Below are positions 1 to 9,002 of a stretch of DNA of 49,715 bases, one piece after another. The DNA lies in NCBI GenBank assembly GCA_009780955.1, contig WQZB01000034.1, positions 1 to 49,715 on the forward strand, in the 5' to 3' direction. Each line of letters begins with the position of its first letter. Within the stretch, counting starts at the first letter, position 1. The position numbers and the translations under genes were made by a program. A model generated the notes under the pieces. It did no database searches. It was not told where the DNA came from and saw nothing but the letters and a program-made list of their open reading frames with translations. This DNA comes from Polyangiaceae bacterium. Its GTDB lineage: Bacteria > Myxococcota_A > Polyangia > Polyangiales > Polyangiaceae.

Positions 1-63
1 GAGTAATTCTCCTGACTTATTGAGTAATTCTTTCGGCTCGTGGAGTAAGTCTCCTGGCTTACG
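1..63. repeat. Three 21-bp tandem repeats in a coding frame
   Basis: Each unit begins GAGTAA(T/G)TCT and is exactly 21 bp (1-21, 22-42, 43-63). On the minus strand each unit encodes seven residues ending in (D/E)LL. The array continues past the left edge. Confidence 0.8.
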
Positions 64-345
64 CACAGGGAGCGGGAAAGGCATGATAGCTGGATGGTGA
101 GATGGAGGCGTTGACGCCTGCGCCTGGGCGGCGGCTACGACGTTGGCAGCTGTGTAGTCGTCCGCCGCCTTCGATGGCTCGGACGTCTCGATCCACCGAT
201 CCATCTTGGTAGCTGCCTCTTTTGCCTTTGAAGCAACGGCACTGGCTTCTTCTTTGACTTTTGAAATGGCGTTGTGGGCTCCTTCTTCAGCTTGGGTAAA
301 GGTTTCGCGAGCACGTAATGAAACGGAGTCGATCCAATTGCTCAT
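1..345 (-). CDS. Unknown protein with heptad repeats (partial)
   Basis: The reading frame starts at ATG 345 and is open to the left edge (115 codons), so the C-terminus is missing. I do not recognise the family. The first ~60 residues (MSNWIDSVSLRARETF...) are rich in Ala, Lys and Glu and look amphipathic-helical. A Pro/Ala linker follows. The visible end consists of 7-residue repeats (KPGDLLH, EPKELLN, KSGELL) encoded by three 21-bp tandem DNA repeats at 1-63. There is no signal peptide or membrane segment. The helical start plus repeats would fit a structural, secreted or effector-type protein, but no function can be assigned. Confidence 0.6.
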   Translation of the reverse strand, partial: MSNWIDSVSLRARETFTQAEEGAHNAISKVKEEASAVASKAKEAATKMDRWIETSEPSKAADDYTAANVVAAAQAQASTPPSHHPAIMPFPLPVRKPGDLLHEPKELLNKSGELL

Positions 346-495
346 GACGGCTTAAGTCGACCGCTTTCGGCGCGAGTTGCGTCGATGAACCAAAAATCGT
401 CAGGTGCTCGTTATCAATTCAGCAACGACATAACATTGCAGCGAGCATGTACTGAGTCTGCACCCTTGGCCGCTTCCGACTTGACGCGCTCTCGT

Positions 496-948
496 CTATT
501 CGGCCGATGCCGCGTCGTGACCACGCGCCTGCTGCCCGAACGCCAGGCGAATGTCGTTGGGGATCCGTGTTGGTCGGCCGGTTGCAATCTCGATGAAGCC
601 CCACGTTGTCATCGCGCGAGCAACAATCGTTTCCTTTTCGCCTACACCGATTCGAACGATTTCGGTCGCGCGCCGGCACTTGGCAGCAAATACGCTGTCT
701 ATCCACGTTCGCAGCTCGAGGCTTTCACCGCGTAATACTGGTCGCAGATAGTCAATTTCGTGGCGGCGCACTACGAACACGCCGCCCAGGCGCCGGTAGG
801 TTTCGACGTCGAGCCCCACCGCCGTGGAGTGCGCGACCGCAACATCCAGAACCCATCGTAAGTATGCGATATTATTCACATGATCCAGCTGATCGATATC
901 GCGCTCGTCAACCACCATGCGAAGCATGAAGAAAGACGGATAAGCCAT
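496..948 (-). CDS. Acyl-CoA thioesterase, 4HBT hotdog family
   Basis: A single hotdog-fold domain of about 150 residues, the usual length for YbgC/4HBT thioesterases that hydrolyse acyl-CoA thioesters in the cytoplasm. Near the N-terminus is the motif DIDQLDHVNNIAYLRWV, which matches the family pattern with an Asp followed by HVNN; this holds the catalytic Asp and the helix that packs on the substrate. The segment RRHEIDYLRPVLRGE matches the central strand pair. Start codons at 975 and 1017 are in frame, but homology begins just after 948, so I chose 948; no strong ribosome binding site decides it. The substrate is unknown. The C-terminal ~15 residues are unconserved-looking. Confidence 0.8.
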   Translation of the reverse strand: MAYPSFFMLRMVVDERDIDQLDHVNNIAYLRWVLDVAVAHSTAVGLDVETYRRLGGVFVVRRHEIDYLRPVLRGESLELRTWIDSVFAAKCRRATEIVRIGVGEKETIVARAMTTWGFIEIATGRPTRIPNDIRLAFGQQARGHDAASAE

Positions 949-1062
949 GGACACGCCTAGATTACGAGCTGACATGAGCACGGCGCGACCGTAGCAAGAA
1001 AGTGGCCGCCTTCGCATGTTTCATGCTTTCGTCACATTTCCTTGCTGCTACTTCGCGCTCAT

Positions 1063-1758
1063 ATGAACGAAACCATCGCCACGCTTCGCGAAGTCGTGCT
1101 CATGCCTCGCGACATTGGCTGGGTCGTGCCCAAGATGGTTGGGCCGCACGACGACGTGGTCGTGCTGGTACACGGATTTTTCGCGAGCGCAGGAGTGTTT
1201 CGGCCAATGAAAGAGCGAGTGATAGGCGCAACCGGCGCAAAAGTTGGAAGCTTCACGCATGCGCCGGGCGCTCGCATCGAGCAAATCGCGCAAAGCTTGG
1301 CCACTTTCATCAAGCAAATCCGGGGCGACTGCCGAATTCACCTCGTTGGCCATAGCATCGGGGGTCTCGTTGCGCGCTGGTATGTGCAGGAGCTCGGCGG
1401 TCACCGCCGTGTCGCGCAAACCATCTCGCTTGGAAGCCCTTTTGGTGGCACCGAGCGCGCCCACCGCTTCCGCTTTCTTGTCGGTGTCGGCGCCGATCTT
1501 TGTCGGACGAGCCAACTGCTTTCACGACTGCGCTCGCGCGCGCATGAACACGACGTGCCCCACACATCGATTGTTGGCGGCGCCGATGCGATGGTCGTGC
1601 CCGCGGATAGCGCCGTGTTCCCGCGCGGCGATGTGCACGTTTTGCCCGGCCGCGGCCACAACTCACTCTTGTTCGACCCGGTGTCGATCGCCCACGTTAC
1701 CGAGCGTGTGCGTTGTCTTTCACATCGGCTGTCGGGCGCTGCTGTTCGTTTTGTTTGA
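1063..1758 (+). CDS. Alpha/beta-hydrolase, triacylglycerol lipase-like
   Basis: A 231-residue alpha/beta hydrolase resembling bacterial lipases/esterases and PGAP1-like proteins. VVVLVHGFF (residues 33-41) supplies the oxyanion-hole strand. GHSIGG (97-102) is the nucleophile elbow with Ser98. HVLPGRGHNSLL carries the likely catalytic His199, and an acid near residues 175-182 (GGADAMVVPADS) completes the triad. No signal peptide is seen, so it is probably cytoplasmic or membrane-peripheral. The start at 1063 (MNETIATL) is preferred over 1042 because the first seven residues of the longer form look like upstream sequence. Its 3' end overlaps the convergent mlaD by 62 bp. Confidence 0.8.
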   Translation: MNETIATLREVVLMPRDIGWVVPKMVGPHDDVVVLVHGFFASAGVFRPMKERVIGATGAKVGSFTHAPGARIEQIAQSLATFIKQIRGDCRIHLVGHSIGGLVARWYVQELGGHRRVAQTISLGSPFGGTERAHRFRFLVGVGADLCRTSQLLSRLRSRAHEHDVPHTSIVGGADAMVVPADSAVFPRGDVHVLPGRGHNSLLFDPVSIAHVTERVRCLSHRLSGAAVRFV

Positions 1759-2812
1759 TCGAGAAACGGACGAGCGCACGAAGCACTTGGTTTCGCTCGA
1801 CATTGCCAACGAGCGACTTGATGTCTTCGTAAACGCTCGGGTCGACCAAAAGCGCGCCGAGCGTGCCGCGCCCCGCCTTGATGTTGGCGATGATTTCGCG
1901 CATGTCGTCGCTCATTGCACTGACGTTGCCCATGACGTGCTGCGTGGAGTTGTCGCCATAAACGATGGCGTGACCAAGGCCATTGCCTGTGCGAAGCGCG
2001 GCAAGGCTATTGCGCAACTCGACCATCGTGCCAGCAGTGCCTTGCGCGAGTTCGTCGTCGTAAACCAATGTGTGCACAAGGCCCGGCCCGCTTTTCGCGC
2101 GAGCGGCTATTTCGCGCACTTCAGCGGCGGTTGCGTTCAGACTTGCGCTCGCCGCATCGAGGTTCGCGAGCGCTTCGCTCACGCGATCGGCTTGTTGCTT
2201 GTCGAAGATCACTCGGTGCGCGACGCCGTCGCGATGGGCCACGCCGTCGAGAATTTCGTGCAGCGCCTTCACACTGCCATGCAGCTCGTTATTGAACTCG
2301 GGATCGGCGATTTGTTCGGTCATTTTCTGGACGTTCTGCATCGCGATTTTCACCTCGCGAGCGATGTCTTGGGCGTCGGTTATCATTTTGCCGAGATCGG
2401 TCGGAGGATCGCTATGAATGGTGCCGTTTTCTGGAATGGGCGGTTCGCTCGGGCTGCCAACGCTGATTTCAAGCATTTTGTCGCCAAGCAACCCCTTGCC
2501 CGTAATGCTCACGACCGAGTCGGCACGAATGCGCGCGGCTTCACTCCGCGCGACACTGAGCTTGACATAGACTTTCGCGTCGGCCGGATCGGGCGAGTGC
2601 CCCACGTCGGAGACAGCACCAACGTCGATGCCCCCCATTCGCACCGCCGAACCAGCCTTGAGGCCGCCAACGTCGTTCCATGTTGCGTTGAAGGTGACCT
2701 TGCGATCCCAAAAGCGGCGGTTCTCTCCGATGATGAACACCGCAATGCCCGCAAGCACGAACCCCACGATTACGAAAATTCCCACCTTGAGCGAGCGGCG
2801 TTGCGCGTTCAC
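1697..2812 (-). CDS. mlaD: MlaD-family MCE lipid-transport protein
   Basis: A 371-residue protein with one N-terminal transmembrane segment (~10-29) followed by an MCE domain (~38-115) containing GGLKAGSAVRMGGIDVGAV, a typical MCE signature. A long helical C-terminal region (~150-350), annotated in the family as the needle or scaffold part, follows. MlaD proteins form hexameric periplasmic rings that carry phospholipids between membranes together with an ABC ATPase (MlaF) and permease (MlaE). Its start overlaps the mlaF stop by 4 bp (ATGA), so the two are translationally coupled. It is longer than E. coli MlaD (about 180 aa) and closer to the longer MCE proteins of Deltaproteobacteria-like lineages. 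No mlaE is adjacent. Confidence 0.85.
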   Translation of the reverse strand: MNAQRRSLKVGIFVIVGFVLAGIAVFIIGENRRFWDRKVTFNATWNDVGGLKAGSAVRMGGIDVGAVSDVGHSPDPADAKVYVKLSVARSEAARIRADSVVSITGKGLLGDKMLEISVGSPSEPPIPENGTIHSDPPTDLGKMITDAQDIAREVKIAMQNVQKMTEQIADPEFNNELHGSVKALHEILDGVAHRDGVAHRVIFDKQQADRVSEALANLDAASASLNATAAEVREIAARAKSGPGLVHTLVYDDELAQGTAGTMVELRNSLAALRTGNGLGHAIVYGDNSTQHVMGNVSAMSDDMREIIANIKAGRGTLGALLVDPSVYEDIKSLVGNVERNQVLRALVRFSIKQNEQQRPTADVKDNAHAR

Positions 2813-3603
2813 GAACTGGAGAGTAGCACGTCGACGTCCTCGACCTCAGGGGCTCGTCCGTCGATGAAGTCGCGAACGTACGGATCATGCGTTTGGCGGA
2901 AACTCTCGGGTGTGCCTTCCATCAGCACACGATTTTTCCCGAGCATCACGAGGCGATCGGAAACAGAAAACGCGGTGCCCATATCATGGGTCACCACCAG
3001 GCTCGTCAAACCGAGCGATCGCTTGATGCTAACGATGAGATGGTTGATGCGTGCCGTGTTGATGGGGTCGAGCCCCGTCGTTGGTTCGTCGTAAAGAATG
3101 ACTTCGGGCTGCAATGCGAGCGTACGAGCGAGCCCAACACGCTTTTTCATACCCCCCGACAGATCGCTCGGCCGCATTGGCTCGATGCCTGGCAATCCCA
3201 CCATGGTAAGCGACTGCGCCACACGCGTGGCGATTTCCGCGTCGCTCATCGTGTTCCAATTCTGCTCGCGCAAACCATAGGCAACGTTTTCACCAACGCT
3301 GAGCGAATCGAAAAGAGCCGCCCCCTGAAACAGGTATGCAACGCGTCTTCTTACTTCGTATAGCTGCCGCTCTTCCATCCGCGTGATGTCTTGACCATCA
3401 AACATGATGCGGCCCGAATCGGCCTCGAGCAGCCCAATGAGCATTTTGAGCATGACGCTTTTGCCGCTGCCGGAAGCGCCAAGAATCGTTATCGTTTCGC
3501 CGCGGAAAATGTCGAGCGAGAGCCTGTTGTAAACGATTTTCGAGCCAAAGGCTTTGCCGACCTTCTCAAAGCGAATCAAAATCTCTGAGTTAGGCATTCC
3601 CAT
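2809..3603 (-). CDS. mlaF: MlaF-type ABC transporter ATPase
   Basis: A 264-residue ABC ATPase with Walker A GASGSGKS (42-49), the signature LSGGMKKRVGLAR, Walker B VILYDEPTTGLDP and the H-loop VVTHD. The signature with GGMKKR and the DEPTTGLDP wording are typical of the Mla/Ttg2A lipid-transport subfamily. It would energise phospholipid transport across the envelope through MlaE and MlaD. It lies 11 bp downstream of secF and overlaps mlaD by 4 bp, so it is probably transcribed with the sec genes. ATG 3597 (MPNSEILI) is an equally plausible start. Confidence 0.9.
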   Translation of the reverse strand: MGMPNSEILIRFEKVGKAFGSKIVYNRLSLDIFRGETITILGASGSGKSVMLKMLIGLLEADSGRIMFDGQDITRMEERQLYEVRRRVAYLFQGAALFDSLSVGENVAYGLREQNWNTMSDAEIATRVAQSLTMVGLPGIEPMRPSDLSGGMKKRVGLARTLALQPEVILYDEPTTGLDPINTARINHLIVSIKRSLGLTSLVVTHDMGTAFSVSDRLVMLGKNRVLMEGTPESFRQTHDPYVRDFIDGRAPEVEDVDVLLSSS

Positions 3604-3614
3604 TCTCGTTCGTA

Positions 3615-4874
3615 TCAGGTGCGGGCGGCGCGCAAACGCTTCTTCATCTCGTTCGTGCCAGATTTGCCGGCGCTGCCGCGTGATACCCGCCGATCGATCA
3701 ACTCGGTTAGCGGAGCTGCAACGTAGATGCTCGAATAGGTGCCGGCGACGATACCGACGACCATGGCAAAGGCAAAATCTTTGATGATGCCTGTTCCCCA
3801 GATGAAAAACGCGAGAACCGAGAGCATGGTCGCGCCGCTCGTCAGAATCGTGCGCGAAAGTGTTTCAGATACGCTTAAGTTGATGATTTCACCAAAAGAC
3901 TTGCCGCGGTGCTTGCCGAGGTTTTCGCGAATGCGGTCGTAAACGACCACGGTGTCGTTCATGGAGTAGCCAACAATCGTAAGAACGGCGGCAATGGTCG
4001 ACAGCGTGACTTCTTTGCGGAATACGACGAATGCGCCAAGAACGACGAGCGCGTCGTGCAAGCATGCGATGACGACACCTGGCGCGAACCGGAGATCGAA
4101 CCGGAATGCGAGGTAGAGCATGATGAATACAATGGCAATGACTACGGAGTTGCGTGCGCTGTCGCGAAGTTGCTTTCCTGCGCGCGGACCGACCCACTCC
4201 ACGCGCAGCGCACTGTCGGGAACCGTGTCGGGCCCGAGCTGGGCTCGCAGTGCATCCATCAGCTGATCGCCTTTGCTTTGAAGCTGGATCTCCACGCGGT
4301 GATCGCGAGGATTGACGACTTGCGGGTTCGGGCCCGTTGTCATGCGAAGTTTGACACTCGAATTGACACTCGATACTTTATTGATTTGCTCTTTGATGCG
4401 GGCGAGGTCGGGCTCGGAATCGTAGCGCACCGCAACCTTGTCGCCGCCGGCACTGAACTTGACCTCCGTTGCGTGGGAGCCCGGCGGACAAAGTTCTGAC
4501 TCTGGAATGTCGCCAAAACAAAGGGCTTCTTTCACCAATTTCTTCGTGTGGTCGTCAACCGTGCTGATTTCCTGCACACGAATGAGAAACCGCGAACGGT
4601 GCTCGTGGAACTCCGAATTGGGCTCTTGCACCTCGACGATGTCCGGCTCGGAAAACTGACCACTTGCTTCCACGGCATGACGAACCGCTTCACTTTCGAG
4701 GTGCTTTTTGAACGCAACCTCGATTTCGGTGCCACCGCGGAAATCGGTGCCGTAATTCGGCCCTGGCCAGAAGAGTGAAACGAGCGAGGCGAAGGTGAGC
4801 AAAAGGCTAAGGGTGATCCAGTACCTGCGGACCCCCATGAAGTCATAGACTTTGCCTGGCTTGAAGAGCTCCAT
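3615..4874 (-). CDS. secF: Protein translocase subunit SecF
   Basis: An RND-type membrane protein of 419 residues that works with SecD to use proton motive force during the late steps of Sec-dependent export. It shows the N-terminal segment FMGVRRYWITLSLLLTF, the first-loop motif NYGTDFRGGTEIEV, and the conserved GYSMNDTVVVYDRIREN in the transmembrane core. It is longer than E. coli SecF (~320 aa) because of an enlarged periplasmic P1 region (~70-230), as is common in this lineage. It starts 9 bp after secD and ends 11 bp before mlaF, so it sits in the middle of the yajC-secD-secF-mlaF-mlaD run. Confidence 0.95.
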   Translation of the reverse strand: MELFKPGKVYDFMGVRRYWITLSLLLTFASLVSLFWPGPNYGTDFRGGTEIEVAFKKHLESEAVRHAVEASGQFSEPDIVEVQEPNSEFHEHRSRFLIRVQEISTVDDHTKKLVKEALCFGDIPESELCPPGSHATEVKFSAGGDKVAVRYDSEPDLARIKEQINKVSSVNSSVKLRMTTGPNPQVVNPRDHRVEIQLQSKGDQLMDALRAQLGPDTVPDSALRVEWVGPRAGKQLRDSARNSVVIAIVFIMLYLAFRFDLRFAPGVVIACLHDALVVLGAFVVFRKEVTLSTIAAVLTIVGYSMNDTVVVYDRIRENLGKHRGKSFGEIINLSVSETLSRTILTSGATMLSVLAFFIWGTGIIKDFAFAMVVGIVAGTYSSIYVAAPLTELIDRRVSRGSAGKSGTNEMKKRLRAART

Positions 4875-4883
4875 GGTTGCCTC

Positions 4884-6902
4884 TCAGAACTCCGCGCCAA
4901 CGCTGAGTCGTTTGACCTTCGCACCACGCACCCACCAGTCGAAAACAAGGCGCGTGCAGAATACACCCGTAAAAAGGCTTGCAATAATGCCAATCACGAG
5001 CGTAACCGCAAAACCTTTCACGGGGCCGGTGCCGTATTGCATGAGAATGAGGCCAGAGATGAAGATCGTGACATGGCCGTCGATGATGGCGGTGAAGGCC
5101 TTGTCGTAACCAGCTTCCACGGCAGCCCGCGGGGAACGAGCCGCGCGCAACTCCTCGCGGATGCGCTCGTTGATGAGCACGTTCGCGTCAACGGCCATGC
5201 CGACCGTGAGCGCGAGACCGGCGATGCCAGGCAAGGTCAATGTGCCGCTGAACGACGCGAGAATTCCAAGTTGGATAAGAAGATTGAAGAGAACCGCGAT
5301 ATCGGCAACGATGCCGGATTTACGATAATAAAAGAGCATGAACACGAGCACGAGCCCCATGCCCGCGGCCGCGCCGATGCCGCCTTTCTTGATGGAATCT
5401 TCACCAAGCGTAGGCCCAATGAGTGATTCGTTGGACGGCGTAATGGGCGCGGGAAGTGCGCCTGACCGGAGCACCATTTCGAGCTTTTCTGCGTTCTTGA
5501 GTTGGGTGTCGGGATCGCCGCCACCCATCGTGATGCTGGCGCGGCCGCCGCCGATTTTCGACCTGATGACGGGTGCCGAGTTGACCACGTCGTCGAGAAT
5601 GATTGCGAAGCGGCGGTGCACGTTGGCACCGGTGACCTCTTCGAAGCGATCGGCGCCAGCAGGGCTGAAGGCGATCCCAACATAGACCTCCGGTAGGCCG
5701 CCACTGCCCTGCGAATTCACGGCACGCTGCGCGTCGGTGATGTACTCGCCGGTCACTTCCGAGCGCGAGAACAGATAAAATGTGCGCCAGCCCTTTTCGG
5801 CAAACTTGTCTGTCTCTTCGTCGCGCTCTTCGATCTTCTCGAAACCAATCACGTGGTCGTCGGGAACTTGGAGCGTGGATGTCCACTTTTTGAAGCGCTC
5901 GAGAGCCTCGTTCATGCTCTCGTTCTCACGCTTGGTGATGCGAGCGTAGCTGGATTTGACCGTTTTTCCGGGACCGGCTGGCGCGCTTTCGGACCAGATT
6001 TGGATGCCCTCGCCAGCGGGAATGGCGCTGTCGGGAATTTTCCCGAAAAAGTCGGCGTCGTCGTCGAGCATTTTGAACTCGAGGCGAGCCGTGCGGCGGA
6101 TGATTTCTTTGATTTCGTTGAAGGTACGTTCGTCTTGGCCGGGCACCTCGACAATGATGTCTTCATCGCGCGTCGTGACGCTTGCCTCGCGCAAACCGAG
6201 CTCGTCGACGCGACGGTTGACGGTGTCTTTCGCTTGCGCAACGGCTTTGTCGCGAATTTGCGTCTCGACTTCCGCGCGGATTTTGAAAACGGCCTCGCCC
6301 ACGTCGCCCTTCACCTGCGTAAGCTCGGCACCAAACTTCTTGATGAAACGGTCGTCGATAAATTTCGTATCTGCCGGGTCTTTAAATTTGATTTTAAGAA
6401 CCGCTGATTCGGGCTCGTAGATATGGACTTTGTCATCGAGCTTTGCAAGCTCATCGCGCTTGAGCAGACTTTCACCCGAGTGAAGGCCATACGCAACGGC
6501 GAGGTCTTGGCGCATTTGATCGGCAAACTTATCGCGTTTGTCGCGGATGGCTTCTTCCACTTCCACTGTGTAAACGAGGCGCAAACCACCCTGCAAATCA
6601 AGGCCTTTGACGATGCCGAACGTGATGCGGTCTTTGACGTACTGCGGGCACCGAATACGCCCATGGGTCAGCCCCTCGAGCGTTGGCCAAAGCACGATGA
6701 GCGTGCCAAAAAAGACAGCCGCTACGAGGCCAACCTTCATGCGCCACGCGCTATCCATAATCGGAAGCGCCGTAATGAGTGTTGCCACCACGAGAAGACC
6801 CATGACGACAAGCCCCCAGAAGTTGTCGTAACGGAAAAATAGATAGGCGCCGATCGCACACGCGAGAGACAAAAGCAGCGATTGGCGCGAGTGCGGTTTC
6901 AT
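4884..6902 (-). CDS. secD: Protein translocase subunit SecD
   Basis: A 672-residue SecD with one N-terminal transmembrane segment, a large periplasmic P1/head domain, and a C-terminal bundle containing LTLPGIAGLALTVGMAVD, then ANVLINERIREE, whose Asp belongs to the proton path. GLDLQGGLRLVYTV near residue 105 is the classic P1 start. VLRSGALPAPI before the membrane bundle is also diagnostic. The partner is SecF, encoded 9 bp downstream. The start ATG 6902 overlaps the yajC stop by 4 bp. Confidence 0.96.
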   Translation of the reverse strand: MKPHSRQSLLLSLACAIGAYLFFRYDNFWGLVVMGLLVVATLITALPIMDSAWRMKVGLVAAVFFGTLIVLWPTLEGLTHGRIRCPQYVKDRITFGIVKGLDLQGGLRLVYTVEVEEAIRDKRDKFADQMRQDLAVAYGLHSGESLLKRDELAKLDDKVHIYEPESAVLKIKFKDPADTKFIDDRFIKKFGAELTQVKGDVGEAVFKIRAEVETQIRDKAVAQAKDTVNRRVDELGLREASVTTRDEDIIVEVPGQDERTFNEIKEIIRRTARLEFKMLDDDADFFGKIPDSAIPAGEGIQIWSESAPAGPGKTVKSSYARITKRENESMNEALERFKKWTSTLQVPDDHVIGFEKIEERDEETDKFAEKGWRTFYLFSRSEVTGEYITDAQRAVNSQGSGGLPEVYVGIAFSPAGADRFEEVTGANVHRRFAIILDDVVNSAPVIRSKIGGGRASITMGGGDPDTQLKNAEKLEMVLRSGALPAPITPSNESLIGPTLGEDSIKKGGIGAAAGMGLVLVFMLFYYRKSGIVADIAVLFNLLIQLGILASFSGTLTLPGIAGLALTVGMAVDANVLINERIREELRAARSPRAAVEAGYDKAFTAIIDGHVTIFISGLILMQYGTGPVKGFAVTLVIGIIASLFTGVFCTRLVFDWWVRGAKVKRLSVGAEF

Positions 6903-7348
6903 TTCTTGTCGGCCGCGGCCTTGGCTTCTTTCATCACATCGGCCACGCTTTTGTCGGATTTGTCAGCGCCTTTGTCAACCTTGGCCCCCTTTCCCGCAGA
7001 GGCGGAAGCCGTGTCGAAAGGAGCGAGGGTTGACGCAAGAACCTGCACGGTGGTTCCCGGGGCGATCTTCACTTTGGCGATGCGCTCATCGGCTTCCGCG
7101 AGCTCACCGATCAGGCCGGATTGCGTTACGACGCGATCGCCTTTTTTCAACTTTGCGCGCTGCTCTTGTTCCTTCTTCTGGCGGCGAAAGCTCATGAAAA
7201 GAAACGGCACCAGAATCAAAAGAGGCAGCAGCACCGCAAGCATGTTGCTACCGCCTGCAGGCGCCGCCTGTGAGCCCGCGGGCGGCGACGAGTCTGTGGA
7301 AACTCCGGGCGTGCCGGCCTTGGGCTGAACTTGTTGGGAGAACGACAT
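6899..7348 (-). CDS. yajC: Preprotein translocase subunit YajC
   Basis: A 149-residue small membrane protein of the SecDF-YajC complex. It has one transmembrane segment (~34-53, MLAVLLPLLILVPFLFM) followed by the conserved cytoplasmic FRRQKKEQEQ and KKGDRVVTQSGLIGELAE. Typical YajC is ~110 aa; here the N-terminus has a ~30-residue Ser/Pro/Gly-rich extension and the C-terminus a Lys/Ala-rich tail. It is the first gene of the sec-mla run. Unlike many bacteria, tgt is not next to it but lies at 44710. Confidence 0.93.
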   Translation of the reverse strand: MSFSQQVQPKAGTPGVSTDSSPPAGSQAAPAGGSNMLAVLLPLLILVPFLFMSFRRQKKEQEQRAKLKKGDRVVTQSGLIGELAEADERIAKVKIAPGTTVQVLASTLAPFDTASASAGKGAKVDKGADKSDKSVADVMKEAKAAADKK

Positions 7349-7469
7349 GGATGGCTGCTCGCTTGCTGCGGAAGACTGCGCGGCGGGGCTAGAAAAACTG
7401 GGAAAAAAGCCGTAACGCTATCGGGATAAGGGCGGGATTAGTCGAGAAACCAGAGTGGGTCAACCGGTG

Positions 7470-8945
7470 CTACGACTCGTGCTGGCCGAAAAGCAGATTC
7501 AACATCGGCAAATCGCTCGAGCGGCAGAAGATGTGCAGGATGTCTCCTTCTTCGAGGACGATGTGACCGCGAGGAGCGAGCAAGTCGGCGCCACGGACGA
7601 CAAGCATCACGGCGGCATCGTCTGGGAATGGGATATCGGAGAGGGACGCACTACAGACCGCGGACGCCCGATTGACTTCGCACACGACGAGCTCATGGCC
7701 AAGCGGGCGAGACGCAGTGATTTCCAACGCTGCGGGACGGGTTGGGGCAACGCGCCTGCCCACCTTCAACTTGCGCGCCAGAACGCTGACTGTGCTGCCT
7801 TGGATGGTGGCGCCAACGACAACGATGAAAAAGACAAGGTCAAAAATACGCGTGGCTGCGGTCACGTGAGCCAAGACAGGAATGCAGGCAAGAACGATGG
7901 GCACGGCGCCTTTGAGACCGACCCAGGAGACGAAAAGCACTTCGCGCGCGCGGAAACCAAATGGCAAAACACATGGAATAACGGCAACCGGACGAGCCAC
8001 GAAAGCCACGAAGAACGCAAGCACGAGCCCTGGGCCGGCGGCCTGTACAATGCGGGCTGGGGACGCGAGAAGTCCGAGAACGACGAACATCGCGACTTGA
8101 CCGAGCCATGCCACGAAGTCATGCACGCGCCCGAGGGCAGCCTTGTACGAAAGCTTCGCATCACCAAGGACAATACCTGCAAGATACACGGCAAGAAAGC
8201 CGCTTCCCTGAAGCACCGAGGCAACGCCGAAGGCAACGAAGGCAAGACCTACGGTGAGCACGGGGTAGAGGCCCGTTACCGAGAGCTGCAAGCGCTTGAG
8301 CAGAAGGCGTGCCCCCACCCCGCTTGCCATTCCGACGGCGGCGCCAACACCGAGCTGCACGCCCACGAAAAGTGCCATGGTCCACTTGATTGTTTGCCCC
8401 ATGGCAAGGGCTTCGGTGGTGCCGAGCGTGAGGATGACAGCCATGGGATCATTCAATCCACTTTCGACTTCGAGCAGCGCGCCCACGCGCTCGTGAAGCT
8501 CGACACCGCCAACGCGAAGCACGGAGAAAACCGCGGCGGCATCCGTGGACGAGACGATGGCCCCAAGCAAAAACGCCGTCGTCCAATCAAAACCAAGCGC
8601 GTGCGCGGCGCCCCCGATCATCGCCGCGGTGCCTAAAACGCCGATGGTTGCGAGCACGACGGAAGGAGCAAGGTAGCGACGGAACGTCGTGCGCGGGGTG
8701 TGCAAGCCCGCATCGAAAAGAATGAGCACGAGAGCGGAAGTGCCTATGCGGAAACTTAGCCGGTAGTTGTCGAACACGAAGCGGCCGATGCCCTCGGCAC
8801 CGGCCGCCATGCCGAGAGCCACGAACCCGAGCACCAGCGGAACACCCGAACGCGCCCACAGGCGGCTCAGCAGAGCGCTCGTCACGAGAAAAGCGCCGAT
8901 GACGAGCAGCGCAAGGGCCGTGGCATTCGGCTCGTAGACCGCCAT
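7470..8945 (-). CDS. K+/H+ antiporter, NhaP2/CvrA-like (CPA family)
   Basis: A 491-residue cation:proton antiporter with about 12 hydrophobic segments over residues 1-390 and a soluble C-terminal ~90 residues resembling a TrkA-C/RCK-C domain (VNRASAVCSASLSDIPF ... LEEGDILHIFCR). Within the membrane part, LLGAIVSSTDAAAVFSVLR and EVESGLNDPMAVILT contain the paired Asp residues used for cation/proton exchange. The best match is the NhaP2 (CvrA) type, which exports K+ and helps control cytoplasmic K+ and cell volume. Na+/H+ exchange is the alternative. The gene stands alone, 120 bp from yajC. Confidence 0.85.
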   Translation of the reverse strand: MAVYEPNATALALLVIGAFLVTSALLSRLWARSGVPLVLGFVALGMAAGAEGIGRFVFDNYRLSFRIGTSALVLILFDAGLHTPRTTFRRYLAPSVVLATIGVLGTAAMIGGAAHALGFDWTTAFLLGAIVSSTDAAAVFSVLRVGGVELHERVGALLEVESGLNDPMAVILTLGTTEALAMGQTIKWTMALFVGVQLGVGAAVGMASGVGARLLLKRLQLSVTGLYPVLTVGLAFVAFGVASVLQGSGFLAVYLAGIVLGDAKLSYKAALGRVHDFVAWLGQVAMFVVLGLLASPARIVQAAGPGLVLAFFVAFVARPVAVIPCVLPFGFRAREVLFVSWVGLKGAVPIVLACIPVLAHVTAATRIFDLVFFIVVVGATIQGSTVSVLARKLKVGRRVAPTRPAALEITASRPLGHELVVCEVNRASAVCSASLSDIPFPDDAAVMLVVRGADLLAPRGHIVLEEGDILHIFCRSSDLPMLNLLFGQHES

Positions 8946-9002
8946 CGCGCATAGAATGGTTCAATGTAGCGGCGCGCGAAACGTGATCTCGAAACGCACA
9001 TG

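Noticed and set aside
1244..3094. A 616-codon plus-strand open frame opposite mlaD and mlaF
   Set aside because: It is the antisense of two well-conserved genes whose motifs are clear; the length reflects high GC third-position bias.
7455..8636. A 393-codon plus-strand frame
   Set aside because: It is antisense to the antiporter gene and its translation is highly charged and without domains.
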